Origin: Chitinophagales bacterium
Lineage (GTDB): Bacteria > Bacteroidota > Bacteroidia > Chitinophagales > Chitinophagaceae
Direction of reading: 5' to 3'
NCBI GenBank assembly: GCA_017303835.1
Contig: JAFLBI010000001.1
Location: forward strand, 992,001 to 1,056,000
Length of the DNA: 64,000 nucleotides
Shown: positions 53,467 to 62,531 of the stretch, in pieces
How the letters are laid out: every line of letters begins with the position of its first letter
Position numbering within the stretch: position 1 is the stretch's first letter
Notes under the pieces: model-generated
The model's database searches: none
The model's input: only the letters and a program-made list of their open reading frames with translations
Told to the model about the DNA's origin: nothing
Translations under genes and position numbers: made by a program

Positions 53467-53586
53467 ATGAAAAAGTTGATTGTTTCTTTACTCCTTATCA
53501 CCATGGTAGCGATTGGTTTCGCTAGCTGTACCTCGTCAAAAAACGGCGGCTGCCCTACTACCAACCGTAACTATTTCAAACCTTAA
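53467..53586 (+). CDS. 39-residue lipoprotein
   Basis: ATG at 53467 to TAA at 53584-53586. MKKLIVSLLLITMVAIGFAS then C21 forms a good lipoprotein signal; the mature peptide is only 19 residues with a second Cys (NGGCPTTNRNYF). A further ATG at codon 13 is less likely. It lies 23 bases before ytxJ on the same strand and probably shares its transcript. Tiny lipoproteins with this CP-x-NYF type ending recur in Bacteroidota; function unknown. Confidence 0.75.
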   Translation: MKKLIVSLLLITMVAIGFASCTSSKNGGCPTTNRNYFKP

Positions 53587-53609
53587 GCCGGGCATTTTGT
53601 TGTTTAGGC

Positions 53610-53945
53610 ATGAAATGGCATCAACTGACAAAGTCTGAAGATCTTCAGTCCTTAATTGAGAGATCACACCAAACACCTCAGGTAATCTTCAAGCATAGTA
53701 CACGCTGCAGCATTAGTAGCATGGCTAAGAATCGTTTGGAATCTGCCGTAGCGCCAGAAGGCATCGATTTTCATTACCTGGACCTCATCGCATACCGAGA
53801 ACTTTCCCATAAAGTAGCTGCTGATTTCCATGTACACCATGAATCGCCACAAGTTTTGCTTATCAGCAAAGGCGAATGTGTTTATGACGAAAGCCACATG
53901 GGCATCACCATGGCAGAAATCACAGAACAGGCACAAAAAAATTAG
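53610..53945 (+). CDS. ytxJ: Bacillithiol-system redox protein YtxJ
   Basis: 111 residues, thioredoxin-like (DUF2847). Begins with a helical cap, then VIFKHSTRCSISSMAKNRLE, with a single active Cys in place of CxxC, and SPQVLLISKGECVYDESH with the cis-Pro. The family is a bacilliredoxin-like protein for removing bacillithiol from proteins. A lipoprotein gene lies just upstream. Confidence 0.9.
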   Translation: MKWHQLTKSEDLQSLIERSHQTPQVIFKHSTRCSISSMAKNRLESAVAPEGIDFHYLDLIAYRELSHKVAADFHVHHESPQVLLISKGECVYDESHMGITMAEITEQAQKN

Positions 53946-53981
53946 GCGGCACCTAATCGGTACCGCCTATGGTCTTTTTAC
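53943..53981. terminator. Bidirectional terminator after ytxJ
   Basis: Stem TAGGCGGCACC/GGTACCGCCTA (one mismatch) with T tracts on both sides, between convergent genes; it overlaps the end of the coiled-coil protein gene. Confidence 0.75.
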
Positions 53982-54373
53982 AGGATACGAACCAGCCAGT
54001 TACGATACTCTTCTTTCAAGTCTTGATATATCTTTCTTGTGATGAGTACTTTCTCACGGGTAACATCATGATCAACCAATCTTTTCGTGTTGGCTTCTGG
54101 TCCCGTTAGATTACGTAAGCGTTCAGACAGGGATTCTTCATTCACCCTAATCTCATGTTTGAGTTCGTCGATAACTTCTCTCTGGCGGATAAACTGATTC
54201 TGGAAATGTTCAACACCGGCTTTGGATTCTTGTGAATTCAGCCAGGCATTCACCTGAGCCAAATACTTCTCCATAACCGCAATCTCCTCCTTCCAGAAAA
54301 GCAATTCCTTGATCCACAGTTCGTGTTCAAGATGAAGCTCTAAAACGGGCTTCTGTTGTTCTATCGTAACCAT
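53978..54373 (-). CDS. Coiled-coil hypothetical protein
   Basis: 131 residues, almost all helical and highly charged (ELHLEHELWIKELLFWKEEI, FIRQREVIDELKHEIRVNEE, IYQDLKEEYRNWLVRIL). No signal peptide, no known domain. Conserved Trp and Glu-rich heptads suggest a dimeric coiled coil. Ends at the terminator shared with ytxJ. Confidence 0.65.
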   Translation of the reverse strand: MVTIEQQKPVLELHLEHELWIKELLFWKEEIAVMEKYLAQVNAWLNSQESKAGVEHFQNQFIRQREVIDELKHEIRVNEESLSERLRNLTGPEANTKRLVDHDVTREKVLITRKIYQDLKEEYRNWLVRIL

Positions 54374-54479
54374 ATCAGATTGTTTTCTATAAAGTTCATG
54401 TGCATCACCTCAGATAACAATGATATTTGTCATTCTGAAAAGATATTTTTTGATTGTGTATCTTACAGAAAACGCACGC

Positions 54480-55118
54480 ATGATCATCACGGTTTTTGGT
54501 GCTACCGGACAAGTAGGCAAACAGGTTGTTACACAAGCTTTGGCTGCTGGACATAGTGTACGCGCCTTTGGCAGGAATATTACGTCACTGATTGACCCTG
54601 ATATCCGCAACGAAGCCCTCATCGCCATCAAGGGTTATGTGTTAGATGCTCAGGATGTTGCAGCCGCACTTACCGGTGCAGATGCTGTGATTTCTGTGCT
54701 GGGCGGAAGTTTCGACGGATTGGATCAAACAAGAAGTAAGGGTATGCAAATGATCGCTCAACAGATGCAAACAGCAGGCATCAAGCGTATTGCAGCCTTA
54801 GGCGGATTAGGGATACTGCCTGATGAACATGGCCATTACCTTTTAGATGCTTCAGATTATCCACAACAATATTTGCCTGTTGGCAGAGAACATCAGGCAG
54901 CTTATGAAACATTGAAAGCAAGTACACTGAAATGGACCTTTGTTTGTTCCCCCAATATTTTGGACAGACCTTTTAGTGGTAAATACATTACCAAAGCTGA
55001 AGCCATACCTGAACCCAATCATTACGAAATCAATACGGGAGATCTTGCAGATTGTTTACTGCAAGCTGTTACCCTAGATACCTATTCATGCCAACGTGTA
55101 GGCATTTCTCGCTTGTAA
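54480..55118 (+). CDS. NAD(P)-binding Rossmann-fold protein (NmrA/BVR-B-like)
   Basis: 212 residues from ATG at 54480, which precedes IITVFGATGQVGKQVV, the GxxGxxG dinucleotide loop. Then AALTGADAVISVLGG and KRIAALGGLGILPDE, as in atypical short-chain dehydrogenases related to biliverdin reductase B. Substrate unknown. An in-frame start at 54420 would add a hydrophobic 20-residue extension and is less likely. Confidence 0.85.
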   Translation: MIITVFGATGQVGKQVVTQALAAGHSVRAFGRNITSLIDPDIRNEALIAIKGYVLDAQDVAAALTGADAVISVLGGSFDGLDQTRSKGMQMIAQQMQTAGIKRIAALGGLGILPDEHGHYLLDASDYPQQYLPVGREHQAAYETLKASTLKWTFVCSPNILDRPFSGKYITKAEAIPEPNHYEINTGDLADCLLQAVTLDTYSCQRVGISRL

Positions 55119-55155
55119 TTAATCCACCAGAGACGGTTTGTGACAAATGTCATTG

Positions 55156-55183
55156 TTGACTCTTGAAAGCATAGTCAATTTTG
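55156..55183 (+). promoter_or_regulatory. Candidate promoter of the MBL/rhodanese gene
   Basis: TTG (55156-55158), 17 bases, then CAATTTTG (55176-55183), one base off TAnnTTTG, 25 bases before the start at 55209. Confidence 0.35.
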
Positions 55184-55208
55184 CTAAGTCATTTTAAAAA
55201 CAACCGTC

Positions 55209-56627
55209 ATGAAAATAGAACAAATTTACACAGGCTGCCTCGCCCATGGCGCCTACTACATTGAAAGCGAAGGCGAAGTCGCTATTATTGATCCGCTCCG
55301 CGAGACCAAACCCTATCTCCAGAAAGCGGAGCGTAATAATGCAAGTATTAAGTATGTTTTGGAAACGCATTTCCATGCCGACTTCGTTTCTGGTCATATT
55401 GATTTAGCAAAAGAGAGTGGTGCAACCATTGTATACGGCCCAACAGCCAAGCCTGGTTTCACCGCACATGTTGCTGCAGATGGAGAAATTTTGCCTTTAG
55501 GTAAAGTGCAGATCAAAGTATTGCACACACCAGGTCATACCATGGAGAGCAGTTGCTTTTTACTCATTGATGAAAACGGTAAAGAGACAGCAATCTTCAC
55601 CGGTGATACCTTGTTTATCGGTGATGTTGGCAGGCCCGATCTTGCACAGAAAGTCATTGCTGAATTGACACAAGATAAATTAGCCCGACATCTGTATCAT
55701 TCACTCAACACCAAGATCCTTACACTTGCTGATGATATCATTGTTTATCCCGGACATGGCGCAGGTTCTGCTTGTGGCAAGAATATGAGTAAGGAAACAA
55801 CAGATACACTGGGTAATCAGAAAAAAACAAACTACGCCTTACAACCTATGAGTGAGGACGATTTTGTAAAGGCCATTTTGGATGGCTTAACACCTCCTCC
55901 ACAGTACTTCCCAATGAATGTATTGATGAATATTCAAGGCTATGATTCTTTCTCATTTGTATTACAGCGCGGTACGCAAGAATTGAGTGTTGATGCTTTT
56001 GAAGCTGCTGCTGAAGAAACAGAAGCATTGATTCTGGATACAAGAGATCCACAAACATTTGCCAAAGGTTTTATTCCTAACTCCATCAATATTGGTATCG
56101 ACGGCACATTCGCACCATGGGTAGGCACCTTGGTTACCGATTTGCAACACCCGATTCTGCTGGTAGCAGATGATGATAAAGTGGAAGAAGTGGTAACAAG
56201 ACTCGCACGTGTTGGTTATGACAACGCCATAGGTTTCTTGCAAGGCGGTTTTGAGAGTTGGAAGCTTGCAGGGAAAGAAGTGGACACCATTCCTACCCTC
56301 TCTGCAGATGCATTAGCAGTAATTGCAGACAGCATTCCGGAGACTTTTATCCTTGATGCCAGAAGAAAAAGTGAATACGATGCTGAACACATTTTAAATG
56401 CAGTGAATATTCCTTTGGATTATATCAATGACAATATGCAATCTGTACCCAAAGACAAGCCTGTCTATGTACATTGTGCCGGTGGCTACAGAAGTATGAT
56501 CTTCTGTTCTATCCTGAAAGCAAGAGGATTTGATAACCTGATTGATGTACAAGGTGGTTTTAAAGCAATTAAGGAAACCGGAAAATTTCAGATTACGGAT
56601 TATGTTTGTCCTACAACGATGTTGTAG
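55209..56627 (+). CDS. Metallo-beta-lactamase-fold hydrolase with two rhodanese domains
   Basis: 472 residues. Residues 1-240: MBL fold of the persulfide dioxygenase/glyoxalase II class (THFHADFVSGH, HTPGHTMESSC, FTGDTLFIGDVGRPDL, YPGHGAGSACG). First rhodanese domain about 260-355 lacks the catalytic Cys (VADDDKVEEVV). Second, about 365-472, has it: VHCAGGYRSM, an active loop CxGGYRS. Probably oxidises glutathione- or bacillithiol-type persulfide with internal sulfur transfer. Confidence 0.9.
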   Translation: MKIEQIYTGCLAHGAYYIESEGEVAIIDPLRETKPYLQKAERNNASIKYVLETHFHADFVSGHIDLAKESGATIVYGPTAKPGFTAHVAADGEILPLGKVQIKVLHTPGHTMESSCFLLIDENGKETAIFTGDTLFIGDVGRPDLAQKVIAELTQDKLARHLYHSLNTKILTLADDIIVYPGHGAGSACGKNMSKETTDTLGNQKKTNYALQPMSEDDFVKAILDGLTPPPQYFPMNVLMNIQGYDSFSFVLQRGTQELSVDAFEAAAEETEALILDTRDPQTFAKGFIPNSINIGIDGTFAPWVGTLVTDLQHPILLVADDDKVEEVVTRLARVGYDNAIGFLQGGFESWKLAGKEVDTIPTLSADALAVIADSIPETFILDARRKSEYDAEHILNAVNIPLDYINDNMQSVPKDKPVYVHCAGGYRSMIFCSILKARGFDNLIDVQGGFKAIKETGKFQITDYVCPTTML

Positions 56628-56666
56628 TAAGGCAAAAATCAAAATTGAAAAGCAAAAAGTGAAAGC

Positions 56667-56894
56667 ATGAATCGTTTATTACAGCAATACAGATGGTATG
56701 TACTTGGCGCAATCCTGGGTGGCATTAGTGGTTATATCTACTATGCGCAAATTGGTTGCGTCAATGGCACTTGTGCCATTACTTCAAATCCATGGAGAAG
56801 TACGGTCTATTTTGCTGTATTGGGTTTGCTATTAACGAACATCATCCTAGACTATATCAAAAAGCCCGTTTCAAAAGACGATGCTGCCATTTGA
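56667..56894 (+). CDS. DUF6132 family small membrane protein
   Basis: 75 residues, two membrane helices (WYVLGAILGGISGYIYYA and VYFAVLGLLLTNIILDYI) with a conserved IGCVNGTCAITSNPW loop holding two Cys. This is the DUF6132 pattern, often next to rhodanese and sulfur-handling genes in Bacteroidota. It begins 39 bases after the MBL/rhodanese gene and is likely in the same operon; function unknown, possibly redox or sulfur related. Confidence 0.85.
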   Translation: MNRLLQQYRWYVLGAILGGISGYIYYAQIGCVNGTCAITSNPWRSTVYFAVLGLLLTNIILDYIKKPVSKDDAAI

Positions 56895-56912
56895 TTCTGC
56901 TTGCCCTGAAAG

Positions 56913-56947
56913 AAAAATCCTCCGCAAAACGGAGGATTTTTTTGTCC
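56913..56947. terminator. Bidirectional terminator between DUF6132 and the thiolase gene
   Basis: Perfect stem AAAAATCCTCCG/CGGAGGATTTTT with loop CAAAA, A and T runs at both ends, between convergent genes. Confidence 0.88.
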
Positions 56948-56961
56948 TTATATCTTCTGAA

Positions 56962-58143
56962 TTAATCGATGTTTTCAATCACCATCGCACTAGCGCCACC
57001 ACCACCATTACAGATACCGGCTGCACCGTAACGACCTTTGTTTTGCTTCAACACATTGATTAATGTTACGATGATACGTGCACCACTCGCACCCAATGGG
57101 TGGCCCAAACTAACTGCTCCACCGTGTACATTCACCTTTGCAGGATCCAATTGCATTCTGCGTGAATTCTCAATGCCTACCACGCTGAAAGCCTCATTCA
57201 GTTCCCAGAAATCAATATCCTGCATAGTTAATCCGGCCTTAGCAACTGCTTTAGGAACAGCTAGCGCTGGTGTAGTAGTAAACCACTCAGGAGCTTGTTC
57301 TGCATCTGCATATGAAACAACTTTCGCAATAGGTTTCAATCCCAATTCTTTGGCTTTCTCTGCACTCATTAATACCAATGCTGCTGCACCATCGTTCATG
57401 GTAGAAGCATTAGCAGCTGTTACAGTACCTTCTTTCTGAAATGCAGGGCTTAATGTTGGAATCTTATCAAACTTTACATTGAATGGCTCTTCATCCTTTG
57501 CAAACACAATAGGATCGCCTTTACGTTGTGGAATTTCCACAGGCACGATCTCATCTGCAAAAGCACCACGCTCCCAAGCAGCCTGACTGCGTTTGTAGCT
57601 TTCAATAGCAAAAGTATCCTGGTCTTCACGAGTAATGCCACATTCTTTTGCACACAATTCTGCTGCATTACCCATAGCTTTTCCATCATACACATCGGTT
57701 AACCCGTCTTTCGCCAAGCCATCTTGCAAACTCACATGACCGTATTTATTACCCCAACGCATGTGCTCTGCGTAAAAAGGCACGTTGCTCATGCTCTCCA
57801 TACCGCCTGCTACAACAATATCCGCATCACCTAGTAAAATGCTTTGTGCTGCTTGTGCAATAGCTTTCATACCACTGGCACAAACCTTATTCACGGTTGT
57901 ACAGTTCACTTCATTGGGTAAGCCTGCAAATTTGGCTGCCTGACGTGCAGGTGCCTGACCCAAATTGGCTTGGATCACACAACCCATCAATACATCATTC
58001 ACTTTATCCGGCGATAGGCCCGCTTTATTCAGTGCGCCCTTTATGGCTATTGCACCTAATTGCGTGGCAGTGAGGGATTTAAGACTTCCACCAAAACTAC
58101 CCATAGGGGTACGTACTGCTGAAACAATCACAACTTCTTTCAT
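56962..58143 (-). CDS. Acetyl-CoA acetyltransferase (thiolase)
   Basis: 393 residues from ATG at 58143 (MKEVVIVSAVRTPMGSFGG); an in-frame ATG at 58206 would add an unlikely 21-residue extension. NKVCASGMKAI holds the nucleophilic Cys, GGMESMSNVP is a family signature, HGGAVSLGHPLGASGARI and GICNGGGGASAMV hold the second His and Cys. Joins or cleaves acetyl-CoA units in fatty acid or butanoate metabolism. Confidence 0.95.
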   Translation of the reverse strand: MKEVVIVSAVRTPMGSFGGSLKSLTATQLGAIAIKGALNKAGLSPDKVNDVLMGCVIQANLGQAPARQAAKFAGLPNEVNCTTVNKVCASGMKAIAQAAQSILLGDADIVVAGGMESMSNVPFYAEHMRWGNKYGHVSLQDGLAKDGLTDVYDGKAMGNAAELCAKECGITREDQDTFAIESYKRSQAAWERGAFADEIVPVEIPQRKGDPIVFAKDEEPFNVKFDKIPTLSPAFQKEGTVTAANASTMNDGAAALVLMSAEKAKELGLKPIAKVVSYADAEQAPEWFTTTPALAVPKAVAKAGLTMQDIDFWELNEAFSVVGIENSRRMQLDPAKVNVHGGAVSLGHPLGASGARIIVTLINVLKQNKGRYGAAGICNGGGGASAMVIENID

Positions 58144-58292
58144 ATGACTTGCTTTTCTGGCGCGAAGATAACAGATGTTAGTTTTTATTGGAGAGATTAT
58201 TGCCAAAGGCTTTTTTTAGCGGGTAAACGCGCTTCATCACAATCATTTGTGCAAGCTGGCTGATTTTCGTAAGTTGACAACAAACAACTGCT

Positions 58293-58667
58293 ATGAAAAA
58301 GATCAAAAACATTTACTGGATCAGTACGATTCTTTTTGCCGGTTTTATGGCATTTACAGCTGTACCAGATATTTTACTGGTACCCGAAGCCAAGACCTTT
58401 ATTATGCAACTCGGCTATCCGGAATATTTTATTCCTTTTATCGGCGTAGCCAAGCTATTAGGTAGTATTGCGCTGGTGGTTCCAGGTTATAAAACCATTA
58501 AGGAATGGGCATATGCCGGCCTCACCTACGACCTAATTGCTGCAGTGTACTCTAACCTTAAAGTAAACGGATTTGATATGGGTATGCTGACGATGATTCC
58601 CATTTTTACAGCTTTGATTATCTCCTATGTTTACTGCCAGAAATATTTTGCTGCTAAAGCAGGATAA
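58293..58667 (+). CDS. DoxX-like family membrane protein
   Basis: 124 residues, four hydrophobic segments (WISTILFAGFMAFTAV, FIPFIGVAKLLGSIALVVPG, YAGLTYDLIAAVYS, MGMLTMIPIFTALIISYVY). Residues LGYPEYFIPFIGVAKLLGS match DoxX-like (DUF/DoxX_2) proteins. Function unknown; DoxX proteins often occur in redox and stress loci. Single gene, divergent from the thiolase. Confidence 0.82.
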   Translation: MKKIKNIYWISTILFAGFMAFTAVPDILLVPEAKTFIMQLGYPEYFIPFIGVAKLLGSIALVVPGYKTIKEWAYAGLTYDLIAAVYSNLKVNGFDMGMLTMIPIFTALIISYVYCQKYFAAKAG

Positions 58668-58725
58668 ATTTTTGCAACGGTAGTGATTTCACTAAGCGAA
58701 ATGTTATTAGCAAGGATCGAAACTT

Positions 58726-59214
58726 ATGATTGGCACTTTAAGATTGTCTTTATTACCCGTAACTACCAATGATGCCCATTTTTTATACCGGCTCATGAAT
58801 ACGGAAGGATGGCTGCGTTTTATTGGCGACAGAAAAATTGATACACCAGAAAAAGCAAGACATTATATCACACAACTCTTAGCAAGAACTGATTGCACTT
58901 ATTGGGTTGTAAGATTAAAAACTAACAATACACCCATTGGTGTAATCAGTTTTCTCAAGCGCGACTATTTGGAGTTTTTCGATATCGGTTTTGCTTTTCT
59001 ACCAGAATACAATGGCCAGGGCTATGCACATGAAGCCAGTAAAGCTGTATTACAGAAAGTAATGCAAGACCCGGAACATCAGATTGTGCAAGCTACCACC
59101 CTGCCAGAGAATGAACGATCAATTAAGCTTTTGCAAGAACTTGGCTTCTACTTTCTGGAAGAAAGGATAGATGAGGATATTAAATTTCATGTATTTGAAA
59201 CCGGCAGAAAATAA
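58726..59214 (+). CDS. GNAT-family N-acetyltransferase (RimJ/RimL type)
   Basis: 162 residues. LRLSLLPVTTNDAHFLYRLM at the start, FFDIGFAFLPEYNGQGYAHEA contains the acetyl-CoA loop QGYAHEA, and ATTLPENERSIKLLQELGF is the final Acetyltransf_3 motif. Acceptor unknown; relatives acetylate protein N-termini or small amines. Confidence 0.9.
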   Translation: MIGTLRLSLLPVTTNDAHFLYRLMNTEGWLRFIGDRKIDTPEKARHYITQLLARTDCTYWVVRLKTNNTPIGVISFLKRDYLEFFDIGFAFLPEYNGQGYAHEASKAVLQKVMQDPEHQIVQATTLPENERSIKLLQELGFYFLEERIDEDIKFHVFETGRK

Positions 59215-59270
59215 ATTGATTAAATTACTACTGACAATGCCACTTAATCAGCCAACCTAAATCCTAAACC

Positions 59271-59642
59271 ATGCAACTTGGTGCTTTCTCCATCAGCCTG
59301 AGTGTTAAAGACATCCATCAATCAAAAGCCTTTTATGAAAAACTAGGCTTTACAGTTTTTGCTGGCCATATTGAACAAAATTGGCTGATTATGAAAAACG
59401 ACAAGACGCTTATTGGTCTTTTCCAAGGAATGTTCGAAGGCAATATGATGACTTTCAACCCCGGCTGGGACGAAAATGCACAAACGCTGCCTGCATACGA
59501 TGATGTTCGCAGCATTCAGCAACAATTACAACAGCAGGGCATTGAGCTAGCAGCAACAGCAGACCCAGAAGGCAACGGTCCTGCGCATATTGTTGTTAAA
59601 GACCCGGATGGCAATACCATTCTGATTGATCAGCACATCTAA
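59271..59642 (+). CDS. VOC-family (glyoxalase/bleomycin resistance) protein
   Basis: 123 residues, two beta-alpha-beta-beta-beta repeats: FSISLSVKDIHQSKAFYEKLGF, then ELAATADPEGNGPAHIVVKDPDGNTILIDQ (in parts). VOC metalloenzyme or binding protein; substrate unknown. It follows the acetyltransferase gene by 56 bases on the same strand. Confidence 0.88.
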   Translation: MQLGAFSISLSVKDIHQSKAFYEKLGFTVFAGHIEQNWLIMKNDKTLIGLFQGMFEGNMMTFNPGWDENAQTLPAYDDVRSIQQQLQQQGIELAATADPEGNGPAHIVVKDPDGNTILIDQHI

Positions 59643-59677
59643 CACATCCTGAAATGAATTATTGATTGAGGGCCCGC

Positions 59678-62353
59678 TTATTTTTTAGGCAATATTTCAA
59701 TCTGTGCTTTTAGTGCCAGCTCTCTGGAAGAAGTCCCAACCATGATTCTGAACATACCCGGCTCAATCACGGATTCCATTTTCGTATTGAGCATTTGGAA
59801 GTCTTCCGGCTTCAGCACAAAAGAAATTTGTTTACGTTCTCCTGGTTCTACTTGCACGCGCTGAAAGTTTTTCAATTCCTGTAAAGGCCTTGCAACAGAA
59901 GCCAATTCATCGCGCAGGTACAATTGCACCACTTCTGTTCCAGTATATTTTCCCTTGTTTTCAATAACACAGCTTAGCGTAACTGATTCACCGACACGAA
60001 TCCGCTGTTGACTCAATTTCAGCTCGCTTAATGCAAACTGCGTATAGCTTAATCCATAGCCAAATGGAAACAAAGGCTGACCACTCAAATCGGCATAATC
60101 ATCTCCCCTTCCTGTTGGCTTATGCCAATAACTCAATGGCAACTGTCCTTCAGCAAGCGGAAAACTAATCGGCAGTTTTCCTGACGGATTGATTTTACCG
60201 CTGAGTATATCCGCTACTGCCATTCCTCCTGCTTCGCCAGGATACCATGCCATCAAAACTGCATCAGCTACATCTAACCAAGGCTGCATGGTAACAGCAC
60301 TACCGCCCGTGATGATCACTACCAAGGGTTTTCCGGTTGCAGCAAGTGCTTGCAACTGCATTGCTTGCTTACCGGGCAATGACAATTGTGCACGATCGCG
60401 AAACTCGCCTTCCTCAATTCCTACAACCGCAAGCATGATATCCGCATCTTTTGCTACAGCAACTGCGTCTTGAATCAATCTGCTATCCTGATCTGCTACA
60501 TGCATATTGGTAACAAGCCTAATTCGGCCATTGCCTTGTGTTTCGCTAAACTGTACTTTGATGGGATACAAACTGTCTTTTTGCAACGGTAGTGTCACAG
60601 TTCTCAAATGAAAGCTTTGCTTATTATCTTCTGCAATCAGCAATTGATCATTCAAATAAAGCCGATAACCATCATTCCCTTCTAACCCTAACTCAAAAAT
60701 TCCAGTAGTATCAGGTTTTAAATAACCTGTCCACTCTACAGCATAATGATCAGGCTTTACTTCAGGCACGGGTGGATACAATGTCCAGTGCGCATCAATA
60801 ACCGGATCAATACGACTGGCAACAGCAGCATCCTCAAATGCAGGTGACGCATAAAAACTCGCTTTCAAGCCTTGCTGCCAAACCCCATTCGCTTCTATCC
60901 ACAGCAATTTTGAAGGCATGGTTTGGTATTTACTCGAAGTTCTTGCACAGCCGGGTGAATGAACAATCGTTGCCTTACTGCCAAACACTTCTTTTATTCC
61001 ATCAAATATAGATACTACCCGATTACCTGTGCCGCTATATCCGCCCAATCTGGCAGCTGTAGCATCACTACCAATCACGGCAATTTTTTTCACGCTGGAT
61101 TGAATGGGTAATACTTGCTGTTTGTTTTTCAGCAGCACAATAGATTGCTGCGCCGCTGCTCTGGCCAGCACATGATGCTTTGCAGATAAGGCTTTGATAG
61201 AATCAGGTTCAGGTATAGCCACATAGGGTTGATCAAACAAGCCCAGCTGAAATTTTGCCAGCAGTACGCGCGAAACCGCTTCATCAATACTTCGTTGTGT
61301 AATTGCTCCATTTAAAAAAGGAGGCATGAATAATGCGTGATGTTTCAAGTCGGTTTGAAAGATGACATCCAAACCATTTTGAATAGACTGCTTTCCTGCA
61401 TCTGCATAATCCTTAGCAGTCATGTGTAGCACGTTTGCACCACCCACAGCATTGGCATCTGAAATCACAAATCCGCGAAAGCCCCAGTCTTTCTTCAATA
61501 CCTGCTGTAATAAATACTGATTGGCAGAAGCAGGACTTCCATCTACAGAATTATAAGCAGTCATAATTGATCTCGCACCCGCTTTGGTAATAGCATTGTA
61601 AAAAGGCGGATAATAGAGTTCTCTGAGCAATCGCTCGTTATAATGAATGGGATAACTATCGCGACCGCCATCACCCAGATTGGCAATGAAATGTTTGGGT
61701 GTGGTGATAACACCAGCTTGCTCCATGGCGCGGATATAAGCCTGAGCCATCCAACTACTCAAAAGCGGATCTTCACCATAAGTCTCTTCTGTTCTGCCCC
61801 AGCGCGGGTCAGTGGCAATATTCAATACTGGCGACAATATCTGGCGAATGCCTCTGATGCGCGCTTCTTGCGCAATAGCCGTGGCTACGCTTTGCATCAA
61901 TAATGTATCAAAAGATGCTGCTAATGCAATTGACTGCGGAAAAACGGTTGCACCTCTGGCTACTAATCCGTGCAAACCCTCTTCAAAGAAAATACCTGGA
62001 ATACCTAATCTTGTTTGACGCATCAGGAATGCTTGCACTGCATTGACTTGCTTTGCAAAGCTGAGCGCATCCTGCCCATTCCCGTATTGCAATACCTGTT
62101 GTGTGGTATTGGTTTGTGTACTCGCATTCAGCTGCAAACCAAAAACAGATTTGCGCAATTGATTTGTATCAGCAAGACTGCCTGGTGCCATGAATAACTG
62201 CCAGAACTTTTCCTCCGGCTTCATTCTGCTCAATAAGTCTTTCATCCGCACAGCGTGTGGCAAACGCGGATTTTGATAAGGTAATTGCTGTGCTGATAGC
62301 CGGCCTTGCAACACACAAAAAATGATGAGGCAAAAACAAAATCTTAGCTGCAT
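59678..62353 (-). CDS. Glycoside hydrolase family 3 beta-glycosidase with PA14 domain
   Basis: 891 residues. Signal peptide ending near LSAQ. GH3 N-terminal barrel about 30-380 with nucleophile D299 (GFRGFVISDANAV) and the substrate-binding PKHFIANL and EETYGEDP; GH3 C-terminal domain about 405-780, interrupted by a PA14 domain (484-616, ASFYASP through GNGRIRLVT); fibronectin III-like end (EPGERKQISFVL). The PA14 insertion in this place is a known GH3 layout; it shapes substrate choice. Likely beta-glucosidase or beta-xylosidase in the periplasm; start ATG at 62353. Confidence 0.92.
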   Translation of the reverse strand: MQLRFCFCLIIFCVLQGRLSAQQLPYQNPRLPHAVRMKDLLSRMKPEEKFWQLFMAPGSLADTNQLRKSVFGLQLNASTQTNTTQQVLQYGNGQDALSFAKQVNAVQAFLMRQTRLGIPGIFFEEGLHGLVARGATVFPQSIALAASFDTLLMQSVATAIAQEARIRGIRQILSPVLNIATDPRWGRTEETYGEDPLLSSWMAQAYIRAMEQAGVITTPKHFIANLGDGGRDSYPIHYNERLLRELYYPPFYNAITKAGARSIMTAYNSVDGSPASANQYLLQQVLKKDWGFRGFVISDANAVGGANVLHMTAKDYADAGKQSIQNGLDVIFQTDLKHHALFMPPFLNGAITQRSIDEAVSRVLLAKFQLGLFDQPYVAIPEPDSIKALSAKHHVLARAAAQQSIVLLKNKQQVLPIQSSVKKIAVIGSDATAARLGGYSGTGNRVVSIFDGIKEVFGSKATIVHSPGCARTSSKYQTMPSKLLWIEANGVWQQGLKASFYASPAFEDAAVASRIDPVIDAHWTLYPPVPEVKPDHYAVEWTGYLKPDTTGIFELGLEGNDGYRLYLNDQLLIAEDNKQSFHLRTVTLPLQKDSLYPIKVQFSETQGNGRIRLVTNMHVADQDSRLIQDAVAVAKDADIMLAVVGIEEGEFRDRAQLSLPGKQAMQLQALAATGKPLVVIITGGSAVTMQPWLDVADAVLMAWYPGEAGGMAVADILSGKINPSGKLPISFPLAEGQLPLSYWHKPTGRGDDYADLSGQPLFPFGYGLSYTQFALSELKLSQQRIRVGESVTLSCVIENKGKYTGTEVVQLYLRDELASVARPLQELKNFQRVQVEPGERKQISFVLKPEDFQMLNTKMESVIEPGMFRIMVGTSSRELALKAQIEILPKK

Positions 62354-62482
62354 ACAGCAACATTACTGAATTGACTAACCCAAAACAAAGCCTGCCGCTT
62401 TTTGCTAAATAAATGATTTCCAATGCAGTGGTGTGGGCAATGCATCAAATCTTGAAAATTTTCCTTAAAAAATAATTATTTA

Positions 62483-62513
62483 TTGTTTTTCAATAAATTT
62501 TACCTGATATTTG
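62483..62513 (+). promoter_or_regulatory. Candidate promoter of the DUF2975/Xre operon
   Basis: TTG (62483-62485), 20 bases, then GATATTTG (62506-62513), one base off the -7 box TAnnTTTG, 18 bases before the start codon. Confidence 0.4.
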
Positions 62514-62531
62514 CATCATCAATCAGTCAAT

